64,000 nt of DNA from JALOLG01 sp963776935 (GTDB lineage Bacteria; Actinomycetota; Acidimicrobiia; Acidimicrobiales; Ilumatobacteraceae): NCBI GenBank assembly GCA_963776935.1, contig CAVZOP010000001.1, forward strand, positions 558,001-622,000, in the 5' to 3' direction. This document shows, one piece after another, positions 24,804-33,449 of this stretch. The translations under genes were made by a program, and so were the position numbers. Position 1 is the first letter of the stretch; each line of letters opens with the position of its first letter. The notes beneath the pieces are model-generated. The model was not told the DNA's origin. It worked only from the letters and a program-made list of their open reading frames with translations, and did not search any database.

Positions 24804-26294
24804 CTAGTCGATCTCAGTGGGTACGACGAGGTCGACGACGGTGCCGTGGGCGACCTTGTACTCGCCGAGACCGGCGACGCGGAGGTCGTCGCACGTCGCC
24901 GGGCGCATCACGATCGTGCCGTTGAGCTCGGTCGTGACGAGCGTCCGCACGATCGACAGGCCGAGCCCGGTTGCGTCGTCGAGCTTGAACGACGGTGCGA
25001 CACCATGGCCGTCGTCGACCACCTGGATCGCCAGGCGGGTGTCGCCGTTCTCGAGGCGGACCACGACGCCGCCACCGGCGCTGCCCTCGGGGAAGCCGTG
25101 GTCGACAGCGTTCTGCAGCAACTCGGTGAGCACGACCGACAGCGGTGTGGCGATCGTGGCGGGGATCCGGCCGCCGTCGCCGCGCACCGTGAAACGCACC
25201 GGGCGATCCGGTGACTGGAGCCCCTCCTCGGCGAGACGCAGGAGCGGGCGCACGATCTCGATGAACGTCACGTCGTCGCCCGGCTCGCGGGAGAGCGACT
25301 CGTGGACGAGGGCGATCGTGCGGATCCGCCGTACCGACTCCGAGACGGCGGCCTTGGCCTCGGGGTTCGTGAGCCGCCGGGCCTGCAGGCGGAGCAGCGA
25401 AGAGATCGTCTGCAGGTTGTTCTTCACGCGGTGGTGGATCTCGCGGATCGTGGCGTCCTTGCTCAGCAGCAACCGGTCGCGCTTGCGCAACTCGGTGACG
25501 TCGCGAACGAGCAGCACCCCGGCGATCACCTCGTCGGACCTGATCACGGGCACGCAACGGCACAGCAGCGTCGTGTCGACACCCTGCTCGAACTCCTCGA
25601 TGACCGGGACCCGCCGCTCGTAGGCCTGGCGCACGGCGCCGTCCTGGAAGCCGAGCTCGGCGAGCCGCATCCCGACCGCGCTGGCCTGGATGCCGACCCG
25701 GTGCAGCGCCGAGTTGGCGTTCGGCGAGAGGTAACGCACGCGGGCGTCGCCGTCGAGCCACATCACGCCGTCGCCGACGCGTGGGGCGGCACTGGAGTCG
25801 CCGACCCTGGTCGGGAACGGGAACTCGCCGTCGCAGATCATCTGCGCGAACTGGTCGAAGATCGTCTGGTAGGTGCGTTCGAGCTCACCCGGCCGCCGGC
25901 CAACTTGCTCGATCCACTCCTTCGTCAGCACGGCGATGTTGCGGCCCGCGTACCGCACCGGGATGGCGAGCATGCGGGTCTGGTCGGGCAGGTCCTCGAC
26001 CTGCACGTCGCCCTCGGCGATCACACCGGATTCGAACACCTTGGCGAGCATCGGCCGCTCGGTGTCGTTCGCCCACGAGCCGACCCAGTCGGTCTGGTAG
26101 ATCGTCTGACCGGTGGCCGGGCGAACCTGGCCGATGGTCAGCCACCTGCCGTCCTCGGTAGTGACGTAGAGCAGCAGGTCGGCGACGCAGAAGTCGGACA
26201 ACATGCCCCACTCGGACACGAGGCGTACGAGATGCTGGATCTGGTCGCGTGTGAGTGACGTGTGCTCGCGCGCGAGATCAGCGAGTGAAGCCAT
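24804..26294 (-). CDS. pdtaS: Sensor histidine kinase, PdtaS-type
   Basis: A 496-residue cytosolic sensor kinase with the PdtaS layout: a GAF-like domain (about 1-160), a PAS domain (about 175-275), then the HisKA_2 dimerisation helix IREIHHRVKNNLQTISSLLRL with the phospho-accepting His near 285, and a HATPase_c domain (LTELLQNAVDHGFPEG N-box, VVDDGHGVAP and TGLGLSIVRTLV). No membrane segment. In mycobacteria PdtaS phosphorylates the antitermination regulator PdtaR and senses metals and NO; PdtaR is not encoded in this window. The neighbouring whiB supports orthology. Confidence 0.92.
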   Translation of the reverse strand: MASLADLAREHTSLTRDQIQHLVRLVSEWGMLSDFCVADLLLYVTTEDGRWLTIGQVRPATGQTIYQTDWVGSWANDTERPMLAKVFESGVIAEGDVQVEDLPDQTRMLAIPVRYAGRNIAVLTKEWIEQVGRRPGELERTYQTIFDQFAQMICDGEFPFPTRVGDSSAAPRVGDGVMWLDGDARVRYLSPNANSALHRVGIQASAVGMRLAELGFQDGAVRQAYERRVPVIEEFEQGVDTTLLCRCVPVIRSDEVIAGVLLVRDVTELRKRDRLLLSKDATIREIHHRVKNNLQTISSLLRLQARRLTNPEAKAAVSESVRRIRTIALVHESLSREPGDDVTFIEIVRPLLRLAEEGLQSPDRPVRFTVRGDGGRIPATIATPLSVVLTELLQNAVDHGFPEGSAGGGVVVRLENGDTRLAIQVVDDGHGVAPSFKLDDATGLGLSIVRTLVTTELNGTIVMRPATCDDLRVAGLGEYKVAHGTVVDLVVPTEID

Positions 26295-26365
26295 CGCCGA
26301 GAGTCTGCCCGATCGCGGGGCCAGACCGCGCGCTCACACCGGGAACTTCGCCCTAGAAGACGACC

Positions 26366-27574
26366 CTAGAAGGTGACATGGCATTGCCGAGGGCCGCGCA
26401 CCTGGCCGCCGGCCCACGTGACCGAGCCTGGATCGGCGAGCTCGAACTCGGGGATGCGTTCGAGCCACGTCTGCAGGGCCACCCGCAGCTCGAGGCGTGC
26501 CAGGTTGGATCCGGCGCAGCGGTGGATGCCGGCGCCGAAGGCGACGTGGCGATTGTGCTCGCGATCGAGGATCACCTCGTCGGGGTTCTCGAACACCTCG
26601 GGGTCACGGTTGGCGGCCGGGAACGTCATCAACACCCGATCGCCCTCGCGGATCGGGCATCCGGCGACCTCGACGTCCTTGCTCGCCATCCGCGCCATCG
26701 TCACCGGCGAGTAGGCACGCAACAGCTCCTCGATCGCCATCGGCCAGATCTCGGGCCGCTCGCGCAGCTGGGCGCGGTGTTCGGGATGCTGGGCGAGGTG
26801 CCACAGCGATGACCCGATCGCCGACCAGGTGGTGTCGATCCCGGCGACGAGCATCAGGTTGCACGTGCCGAGGATGTGCGTGTCGGGGAGCGGGTGCCCG
26901 TCGACCTCGGCGTGCGTGAGCTCGGTGATCAGGTCGTCCTCGCGCGGGTTGGCGCGACGGTCGGCGATCTGCTCCATGAAGAACTCGATGATCTTCACGC
27001 GATTCGCGATGCGCACCACCGGGTCCTTGAGGCCTACCTCCAACACGCCGCGAACCCACGACGTGAACTCGTCGGAGCGGTCGGTGCCGACACCCAGCAT
27101 CGTCGCGATGACCCGTACCGGGATCTGCTGCGCGTAGTCGGCGGCGGCGTCGGCCCGGCCGGTGTGCACGAAGCCGTCGATCAGCTGGTTGCAGAGATCA
27201 CGCGCCCCCTGCTCGTACTTGGCGACCGATTGCGGCGAGAAGATCGGCAGGATCAGCCGCCGCGCCCAGTGGTGTTCGGGCGGGTCCGACGTGATCGGCG
27301 GAGCGGCGACGTCGCTGTACGGGATCTGCGTGCCGTCGCCGATCGGCGGGACGACCAGGATCTGTTGCGACGTGAACGTCTCGGCATCGTGGGCGAAGGC
27401 GACGATGTCGTCGTATCTCGTCGGCATCCACGACCCTCCCCAGCGCGCGGTGTGGGCGACGGGGCACTCGCCACGGAGGTCTTCCCACACGGGGTACGGG
27501 TCACGGACGAACTCTTCGTCGAAGATGTCGTAGTCGGTTGTCCAGTCGAGCACCGGTTCGATCGCCATTGTCAC
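26366..27574 (-). CDS. Cytochrome P450 with partner ferredoxin
   Basis: A 402-residue soluble P450. The oxygen-activation helix I motif AGIDTTW (about 245), the ExxR motif in EELLRAYSPV, and the haem loop FGAGIHRCAGSNLAR with proximal Cys353 are all present. Substrate unknown. The GTG at 27574 lies 11 nt after the ferredoxin stop and has GAGGATGG upstream; ATG at 27568 is the alternative. Ferredoxin and P450 are evidently co-transcribed, the ferredoxin delivering electrons to the haem. Confidence 0.93.
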   Translation of the reverse strand: MTMAIEPVLDWTTDYDIFDEEFVRDPYPVWEDLRGECPVAHTARWGGSWMPTRYDDIVAFAHDAETFTSQQILVVPPIGDGTQIPYSDVAAPPITSDPPEHHWARRLILPIFSPQSVAKYEQGARDLCNQLIDGFVHTGRADAAADYAQQIPVRVIATMLGVGTDRSDEFTSWVRGVLEVGLKDPVVRIANRVKIIEFFMEQIADRRANPREDDLITELTHAEVDGHPLPDTHILGTCNLMLVAGIDTTWSAIGSSLWHLAQHPEHRAQLRERPEIWPMAIEELLRAYSPVTMARMASKDVEVAGCPIREGDRVLMTFPAANRDPEVFENPDEVILDREHNRHVAFGAGIHRCAGSNLARLELRVALQTWLERIPEFELADPGSVTWAGGQVRGPRQCHVTF

Positions 27575-27584
27575 TCGTCCATCC

Positions 27585-27785
27585 TCAATCGTCGTCGGAG
27601 ATGAACACGGCCCGCTCGGGGCAGTTGCCCTCGGCGCGTCGCGTTGCCGCCTCGAGCTCGGCGGGGATCGGACCGTCGATCAGCACGACGGCGTTGCCGT
27701 AATCGTCGCTGCCGAACACCTCGGGCGCCGAGATCGCGCACATCTGGTGCCCGTGGCACAGCTGGTCATCGACCCGAACTCTCAA
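27585..27785 (-). CDS. [3Fe-4S]-type ferredoxin, TTG start
   Basis: A 66-residue ferredoxin with the CxxHxxC...CP pattern (Cys10, His13, Cys16, Cys55-Pro56) typical of P450-partner ferredoxins in Actinobacteria, where one cluster ligand position is replaced by His and a [3Fe-4S] or unusual cluster is held. The start is set by a strong GGAGGAGG ribosome site 6 nt before a TTG at 27785, which gives the standard N-terminus; no ATG or GTG is suitably placed. It is the first gene of the ferredoxin-P450 operon. Confidence 0.9.
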   Translation of the reverse strand: MRVRVDDQLCHGHQMCAISAPEVFGSDDYGNAVVLIDGPIPAELEAATRRAEGNCPERAVFISDDD

Positions 27786-27862
27786 GGCCCCTCCTCCGCA
27801 ACACGTCCTGCTCGGCGATCGAGTCGATCGTAGGGCGGTTCGGCGCGACGGCCATGGTCGGA

Positions 27863-29164
27863 TCAGCGCGGTCCCCACCGGCGGGCGGGCTCGACTCGCG
27901 CGTACAGCGTCTTCAGATAGGCCCCGTGTTCGAACCCGATCGGATGGTCGAGCGGGTGACCCGTGCGCCGGATCTCGCTGAGCGCGACGCCCGCCGACGC
28001 GGCCGCTTCGTGCACGGTGGTGAAGAACTCGTCCGCTGTCACCCGGCTCGAACACGACGACTGCACGAGCGAGCCACCGTGCTCGACGAGCCCGACCGCC
28101 GACTTCGTCAGCCGGGCGTACGAGCGCAACGCGTTCGCCACGTCCGCTTGACGTTGGGCGAACGACGGTGGATCGACAACGACGAGGTCGAAGCGCTGCT
28201 CGCGCCGGCGCAGCCGCTCCATCTCGACGAACGCGTCGCCGGTCGACGTGCGGACCCGGCAGGCACGGACAGCGGCGATGAACCGATTGTGGGCGAGGTT
28301 GCGCTCGGCCGTCCGCAGCGCGGGACCGCTCACGTCGATGAGGTCGACGCTCGTCGCACCGCCCGCCGCGGCGGCAACGGAGAATCCACCAGTGCTGGCG
28401 AACACGTCGAGCACGCGTGCGCCGCTCGCCATCGACCGCACCAGCGCCCGGTTGTCGCGCTGGTCGAGGAAATGCCCGGTCTTGTTGCCACGGACGATGT
28501 CGGCCTCGAGGGTCAGGCCCCGCTCGCGGAAGCGAACCGGGCCCTCGGGTGGCGGACCGACGATCGTCGAACCGTCGGCGAGCCCGAACGTCTCGCCCTT
28601 GGCGACCGAGCGGGCGAGGCGCAGCACGACGCGTTCGGGGTCGAGCGCCTCGCACAGTGTCGGGACCACGGCGGCGAGGTGGGGGAACCAGATCGGCGAG
28701 TACAGCTTGACGACCAGCGATCGGTCGTAGCGGTCGACCACGAGCGACGGCAGCCGGTCGTTCTCACCGTGCACGCACCGGTAGGCGTTGGTGTCGGGAT
28801 CGGCCGCGAGCGTCGAGCGACGCTCGAGCGCGGTCGTGATCCGCTCCCGCCAGAACGTCTCGTCGATCGGGCGCGGTTCGCCGTGGTGCAGTGCCTTGAG
28901 GCGGATCGGCGATGCCGGGTCCCACAGCCCGATCGCCACGAAGCGCCGGTTGCTGTCGAACACGACGGCGAGATCACCGGTGGCCGCCGAGTCGCCGTCC
29001 GATGGGTCGGCGGACGTGCCGGTGGACGTTATGGAGCCGTCGAACAGCCACGGGTCGCCCGCCCGCAGGTGCCGGATGGCGTCGGGCGTCGCCCGAACCG
29101 CGAGCCGGCGCTCACTGGCCGTCGGCAACTGCGTGCGGAGCGCGCCGAGCACGTCGCGGTTCAT
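27863..29164 (-). CDS. Class I SAM-dependent rRNA methyltransferase, RlmI-like
   Basis: A 433-residue protein with an N-terminal PUA-like domain (AIRHLRAGDPWLFDGSI), an EEHEE-type middle domain (SLVVDRYDRSLVVKLYS) and a C-terminal Rossmann methyltransferase with the SAM loop VLDVFASTGGFSVAAA and catalytic VVVDPPSFAQRQ. This matches the RlmI/RlmK family that makes 5-methylcytosine in 23S rRNA; the exact target is inferred. It is slightly longer than typical (about 395), mainly from an insertion near 45-60 (Thr/Ser/Asp-rich). The ATG overlaps the stop of the ArsA-like gene upstream (ATGA), so it belongs to that operon. Confidence 0.88.
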   Translation of the reverse strand: MNRDVLGALRTQLPTASERRLAVRATPDAIRHLRAGDPWLFDGSITSTGTSADPSDGDSAATGDLAVVFDSNRRFVAIGLWDPASPIRLKALHHGEPRPIDETFWRERITTALERRSTLAADPDTNAYRCVHGENDRLPSLVVDRYDRSLVVKLYSPIWFPHLAAVVPTLCEALDPERVVLRLARSVAKGETFGLADGSTIVGPPPEGPVRFRERGLTLEADIVRGNKTGHFLDQRDNRALVRSMASGARVLDVFASTGGFSVAAAAGGATSVDLIDVSGPALRTAERNLAHNRFIAAVRACRVRTSTGDAFVEMERLRRREQRFDLVVVDPPSFAQRQADVANALRSYARLTKSAVGLVEHGGSLVQSSCSSRVTADEFFTTVHEAAASAGVALSEIRRTGHPLDHPIGFEHGAYLKTLYARVEPARRWGPR

Positions 29165-30339
29165 CGCCGTTCGCCGCGCAGGTACTCGCCGAGTGCCAGC
29201 AGGTCGGCGACGTCGTTGATGTCACGATCGAGGGTCGGCGCGGTCAGCACGAGCGCCGCCATCCCTTCCAGCTCGGCCCGCCGCTCGGCCTCACGGGTCG
29301 CGACGAGAGCGATGTCGTGGAACCTCGACGCCGCCGCGTCGAGCGTGCTCGATACGACGTCGGCCGGGGAGTCGATCTCGGCCGCGATCCGTTTGGCCAG
29401 CGCACCGCTCGACGCGGTGTGGAGGCGCTTGGCGCTGTTGGCGGCACCCTTGGCCATGAACTCGGTCGGCAGCACGCGGTTGGCGATGATCGCGCCGAGG
29501 TGGAAGTCGCGCTGGCCGAGGGCGCGTGCGAGGTAGGCGGCCTCGTGGGCGGGCGCGGCCTCGAGCGTCGAGACGACGACGAACGTCGTGCGGTGATCGC
29601 CGAGCAGCCGCTCGACCGCCGTGGCGTGGGCGACGAACCGCTTCTCCATCGCCTGGAACAGGATGAAGAACTCGGCGATGTCCTGCAGGAACCGCGAACC
29701 GAGGACGCGGTCGGCCACCGAGTAGAACGGCTTGGAGGCGGCGGTGAACAGCCGCGACCGGTAGGGCACGGTGAGCCATCGCAGCAGCCGCGACTCGAAG
29801 AACTCCTTCATCCGGCCCGGCGCGTCGAGCACGTCGAGGGCGCTCCTCGACGGCGGGGTGTCGACGACGATCAGGTCGTAGCGCCCCGACGCGTGCAACT
29901 CGTGGAGCTGTTCCATCGCGAGGTAGTCGTGACTGTGCACGAAGCGGCTCGTGATGTTGACGTAGAGCGGGTTCGCCAGCACGGCCTCGCGGACCTTGGC
30001 GTCGGGCGCGTGACGGCGGATCAGCTCGTCCCAGCCGGCCTTGGTGTCGAGCATCGCCGCCCACAGCTCACCGCGCGGCTCGACACCGGCCGCCTTGAAC
30101 GCCGAATCCGGAACCCGGGTGGCGGTGTTCCCGAGCGCACCGATGCCGAGCGCGTCGGCCAGGCGCCGCGCCGGATCGACCGTGAGGACCAGCACCCGAC
30201 CACCGAGGTGGGTGGCCGCGGTCGCCGCCATGGCGGCCGCAGTCGTCGTCTTGCCGACCCCACCCGAGCCGCACACGAGCACCATCTCCTTGGCCGCCAG
30301 GACCGCGTCGAGGCTCGGGGCACCATCGCGCGCCGGCAT
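29161..30339 (-). CDS. ArsA-family ATPase, second of a pair
   Basis: A 392-residue cytosolic P-loop ATPase. The deviant Walker A CGSGGVGKTTTAAAMA lies at about 23-38, the switch DPARRLADALG at about 55, and the Walker B-like DLIVVDTPPSRSALDVLD near 155. Long helical insertions follow. It resembles the second member of the actinobacterial ArsA-like pair (Rv3680 in M. tuberculosis) rather than an arsenite pump, since no ArsB is nearby. ATG at 30339 overlaps the stop of the first ATPase by one base (TGATG) and its own stop overlaps the rRNA methyltransferase start, so translation is coupled. Confidence 0.9.
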   Translation of the reverse strand: MPARDGAPSLDAVLAAKEMVLVCGSGGVGKTTTAAAMAATAATHLGGRVLVLTVDPARRLADALGIGALGNTATRVPDSAFKAAGVEPRGELWAAMLDTKAGWDELIRRHAPDAKVREAVLANPLYVNITSRFVHSHDYLAMEQLHELHASGRYDLIVVDTPPSRSALDVLDAPGRMKEFFESRLLRWLTVPYRSRLFTAASKPFYSVADRVLGSRFLQDIAEFFILFQAMEKRFVAHATAVERLLGDHRTTFVVVSTLEAAPAHEAAYLARALGQRDFHLGAIIANRVLPTEFMAKGAANSAKRLHTASSGALAKRIAAEIDSPADVVSSTLDAAASRFHDIALVATREAERRAELEGMAALVLTAPTLDRDINDVADLLALGEYLRGERR

Positions 30340-31331
30340 CAGGAGTCACCGCCCAGATCTCCGTCGCCGATCTGATCGGAGAGTGCCTCGGCGACGAGGG
30401 TGACGACGCGCCGGCCGCTCGCCCGGGTGTACAGCTCGGGGACGACGATCGTGTCGAGGCCGGCGGGAAGCCCGCTGCGGAGCCGTTCGAGATGGCCGGC
30501 TCCGACGGTGGCCCGACGTTCGGTGATCCGGGCCGCCTCGATGACGGTCCGCACCGCCCGTCCGGCGGCCTCTACGAGCATCGGCTCCACGGTCGCGGTG
30601 TTCTCGAGCCGTTCGAAGACGTCGCACTGCCGTTCGTCGAACACGCCGCGCAGGACGCGGTTGGCGACGATCACACTGGGCGCGACGCCGGTCTCGTGCT
30701 CGAGCCGACCGACGAGGTCGAGCGTCTCGGTGACCGGCATCTCCTCGGGCGTCGTGACCACGACCACGCCGGTGGTCGCCGGGTCGCAGAGGATGTCGAG
30801 CATCCACCCCGTCTGGTCGCGCACGAGCCCGACCTGCACGAGGTCGCTGATCACCTTCGGTGCGCCGAGCTGGGCGACGATGTGACCAGTCGCCTCGGCG
30901 TCGACCACGATGAGGTCGTACGTGCCCACCCGCACCTCGTGGCACAGCTTGCCGACGCCGAGGATCTCCTTGACACCCGGCGCCGCGTCGGCGACGAAGT
31001 CGAACGTGCGGGCGAGCGGGCCGATGCGCCCGATCAACGGGATGCGCACGAACAACCGGAGGTACTCGCGCAGCGCGTCCTCGGTGTTCATCGTCATCGC
31101 CACCAGGTTCTGCTCGACCAGGCGCGGCTCGAAGTGCAACTCCATCGTGTCGAAGGCGTCGGCGAGCGCCCCCTTGGCGTCCATCTCGCACACGAGCGTG
31201 CGACGGCCCGAGCGTGCCGAGAGGTGGGCGATGGCGGCCGCCACCGACGTCTTGCCGACACCTCCCTTGCCCGTGACGAAGAGCAGCTTGCGATCGAGCA
31301 GTGGCGGACCTGGATCGGACATCTCAGCCAC
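30339..31331 (-). CDS. ArsA-family ATPase, first of a pair
   Basis: A 330-residue P-loop ATPase with Walker A GKGGVGKTSVAAAIA (21-35), EMDAKGALADAFD switch region and YDLIVVDAEATGHIVAQL Walker B region. It corresponds to the first member of the Rv3679-Rv3680-like pair, which in mycobacteria forms a heterodimer implicated in metabolism-linked stress tolerance; that role is known only there. The usual whiB4 neighbour of the mycobacterial pair is not present; here the pair follows a DUF3107 gene by 35 bp. Confidence 0.9.
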   Translation of the reverse strand: MAEMSDPGPPLLDRKLLFVTGKGGVGKTSVAAAIAHLSARSGRRTLVCEMDAKGALADAFDTMELHFEPRLVEQNLVAMTMNTEDALREYLRLFVRIPLIGRIGPLARTFDFVADAAPGVKEILGVGKLCHEVRVGTYDLIVVDAEATGHIVAQLGAPKVISDLVQVGLVRDQTGWMLDILCDPATTGVVVVTTPEEMPVTETLDLVGRLEHETGVAPSVIVANRVLRGVFDERQCDVFERLENTATVEPMLVEAAGRAVRTVIEAARITERRATVGAGHLERLRSGLPAGLDTIVVPELYTRASGRRVVTLVAEALSDQIGDGDLGGDS

Positions 31332-31366
31332 CGGAGCCCGACGCGCCCGTCAGTGGTTCCGCCAGC

Positions 31367-31597
31367 TCAGCCTCCGAAGCCGATGCGGCGATCGCCGTCG
31401 GGTGTGCCGACCTCGATGTAGGCGATGTTCGCCGACGGAACGCCGACCCGCCGGCCGCGCTTGTCGACCAGCCACAACACGTCGGCCTCACCACTGAGGG
31501 CGGCTTCGATGCGGGTGTTGACATCCTCGCGCTCGTCGTCGGGGACTTCGACGGTGACCTCGCGAGGGGAATGGTTCACGGCGATTCGTACGTCCAC
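31367..31597 (-). CDS. DUF3107 family protein
   Basis: A 76-residue acidic protein of the actinobacterial DUF3107 family: VRIAVNHSPREVTVEV at the start and VDKRGRRVGVPSANIAYIEVG near the end. Function unknown. Its GTG start at 31597 has TACCGT 7 nt upstream on the minus strand, so it is probably the leaderless first gene of the operon DUF3107-ArsA-ArsA-rRNA methyltransferase. It is divergent from the GlxA-type regulator. Confidence 0.9.
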   Translation of the reverse strand: MDVRIAVNHSPREVTVEVPDDEREDVNTRIEAALSGEADVLWLVDKRGRRVGVPSANIAYIEVGTPDGDRRIGFGG

Positions 31598-31604
31598 GAA
31601 CGTG

Positions 31605-31610
31605 ACGGTA
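31605..31610 (-). promoter_or_regulatory. Candidate -10 box of the DUF3107 operon
   Basis: On the minus strand TACCGT ends 7 nt before the GTG at 31597. Confidence 0.4.
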
Positions 31611-31707
31611 GCCGCGTCGGGCGTCCGATCCGCCGTGTCCGGTGCCTGGCGGAAATCGTGGGGAACGTGTCATTGACGCCACGGCCGTGGGGCATGACGC
31701 TGGGCCC

Positions 31708-32694
31708 ATGCCCAAAGGTGTCACGGAACGGGCCGTCGTGATCGTCGCCTTCGAAGGCGTCCAACCGCTCGACATCACCGGTCCGCACGAGGTGTTCGCC
31801 GGTGCCAACGAGGCGCTGGCGCACCTGTCGCCGGGCGCTCCGCGGTACCGCCTCCACGTCGTGTCGGTCGCCGGTGGACTCGTCGTCGCCGAGAGCGGCC
31901 TGCGGATCGGCGCCGATCCGCTGTCGTCGGCACCGAGCGGCCCGATCGACGTGTTGCTGCTCCCCGGCGGCGCCGGAGTGAAGGCGGCGTGTCGCGACCA
32001 GCGCCTCGTCGACTTCGTCGTCGATGCCGCTCCACGCGCCCGACGCCTCGTGACGGTCTGTTCGGGGACGTTCCTCGCCGCCGCCTCCGGGCTGCTCGAC
32101 GGACGGCGCGTCACCACCCACTGGGCGCGGGCGAAGGAGCTCCACGCCAGGCATCCTGCGATCGACGTCGACCCCGATCCGATCTACGTGCGTGACGGCG
32201 ACGTGTGGACATCGGCCGGCGTCACCGCCGGGATCGATCTCGCCCTCGCCCTCGTCGAGGACGACCACGGGGCCGATGTCGCCCAGCTGGTGGCCCGCTG
32301 GCTGGTGATGTTCCTTCGCCGCCCGGGCGGGCAGACGCAGTTCGCGACACCCGTCTGGAACGAACGCCCGCCGCCCGGCCCGATCCGCGCCGCCCAGGAG
32401 GCGATCGACACCGACCCTGGCGGCGACCATCGTGTCGTCGTGCTCGCCGAGCGGGTCGGGATGAGCGAGCGCCACTTCATCCGCTGCTTCAGCTCGTCGG
32501 TCGGGTCGACCCCGGCCCAGTACGTCGCCGCCGTGCGCACCGAAGCGGCGCGCCGGGCGCTCGAGTCGACCCCCGATACCGTCGAGGCGATCGCCCGCCG
32601 CTGCGGGTTCGGCAGCGGCGAGACGATGCGCCGCACGTTCGCCCGCCGCCTCGGCGTGTCGCCGGACGCCTACCGCCAACGCTTCCATCAATGA
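31708..32694 (+). CDS. GlxA-type transcriptional regulator (DJ-1/PfpI + AraC)
   Basis: A 328-residue two-domain regulator. The N-terminal DJ-1/PfpI domain holds FEGVQPLDITGPHEVF, LLPGGAG and VCSGTFLAAASGLLDGRRVTTHWA with the conserved nucleophile-elbow Cys. The C-terminal AraC domain has two helix-turn-helix units (VVVLAERVGMSERHFIRCF and ARRCGFGSGETMRRTFARRLG). These proteins sense small metabolites through the DJ-1 domain. The next gene on the same strand is a DJ-1/PfpI enzyme, its probable target. Confidence 0.9.
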   Translation: MPKGVTERAVVIVAFEGVQPLDITGPHEVFAGANEALAHLSPGAPRYRLHVVSVAGGLVVAESGLRIGADPLSSAPSGPIDVLLLPGGAGVKAACRDQRLVDFVVDAAPRARRLVTVCSGTFLAAASGLLDGRRVTTHWARAKELHARHPAIDVDPDPIYVRDGDVWTSAGVTAGIDLALALVEDDHGADVAQLVARWLVMFLRRPGGQTQFATPVWNERPPPGPIRAAQEAIDTDPGGDHRVVVLAERVGMSERHFIRCFSSSVGSTPAQYVAAVRTEAARRALESTPDTVEAIARRCGFGSGETMRRTFARRLGVSPDAYRQRFHQ

Positions 32695-32697
32695 TCG

Positions 32698-32720
32698 GCT
32701 CGCTTCGCTCTCCTGCGAGC
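32698..32720. terminator. Possible hairpin after the GlxA-type regulator
   Basis: GCTCGC and GCGAGC arms around an 11-nt loop follow the stop codon by a few bases. No T-tract; terminator strength uncertain. The remaining spacer to 32793 shows only GC-rich low-complexity sequence and an AAAGGA ribosome site before the next gene. Confidence 0.35.
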
Positions 32721-32793
32721 TCGCCGTCTCCGCTGCGCTTCGACGCCTCACCGAAACTCATGTACTCCGACTGACCGCAAAGGACGCGTCACC

Positions 32794-33433
32794 ATGCACG
32801 TAGCCATTCCCGTCTTCCCTCGCTTCACGGCGCTCGACAGCATCGGGCCGTACGAGGTGCTCCAGCGGATCCCGGAGGTCGACATCACGTTCGTGGGTCA
32901 CGACCGCGGCGTGGTCCGCTCGGAGAACGGGTTCCTCGGCATCCAGTCCGACGCCACGTTCGAAGAGCTCGCCCACCCCGACATCATCGTGTTCCCGGGG
33001 GGTGTCGGCACACGGGCCCTGATGCAGGACGAGCGGGTGCTCGACTGGGTGCGGACGGCGCACACGACGACGACGTTCACCACGTCGGTCTGCACCGGAT
33101 CGCTCGTGCTCGGCGCGGCCGGACTGCTCGACGGGCTGACGGCGACGACGCACTGGTCGGTTCTCGACCGGCTGGGCGATCTCGGCGCCACACCGACGGG
33201 CGAACGGGTGCGTCGAGCACCTCGACCGACGGATCATCACCGCCGCCGGCGTGTCGGCCGGGATCGACATGGCGCTGCGCCTCGTCGAGTTGCTGTTCGA
33301 CCGCACGGCCGCCGAGGCGAGCCAGTTGATGATCGAGTACGACCCGCAGCCGCCGTTCGACGCCGGCGCCACCCACAAGGTCGGCGACGACGTGATGACC
33401 CGCGTTATCGAGTACGCCGCGCTTCGTAGCTGA
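32794..33433 (+). CDS. DJ-1/PfpI family protein, isonitrile-hydratase-like (frameshifted)
   Basis: A single-domain DJ-1/PfpI protein of about 212 residues. The N-terminal frame runs MHVAIPVFPRFTALDSIGPYEVLQ, IIVFPGGVGT and TTSVCTGSLVLGAAGLLDGLTATTHW with the conserved Cys. The C-terminal frame resumes at RRIITAAGVSAGIDMALRLVE. A one-base insertion near 33209-33212 (ERV C VEHLDRR) explains the break. The pattern resembles isonitrile hydratase/InhA-type members; the substrate is unproven. It is probably controlled by the upstream GlxA-type regulator. AAAGGA lies 9 nt before the ATG. Confidence 0.85.
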
Positions 33434-33449
33434 TGACACAGTGGGCGCC

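Noticed and set aside
27644..29536. A 630-codon plus-strand open frame opposite the rRNA methyltransferase
   Set aside because: No recognisable motif; the minus-strand genes explain the sequence fully.
29161..31331. Arsenite efflux operon
   Set aside because: Two ArsA-like ATPases are present but there is no ArsB, ArsC, ArsD or ArsR; the pair fits the actinobacterial Rv3679-Rv3680-type ATPases.
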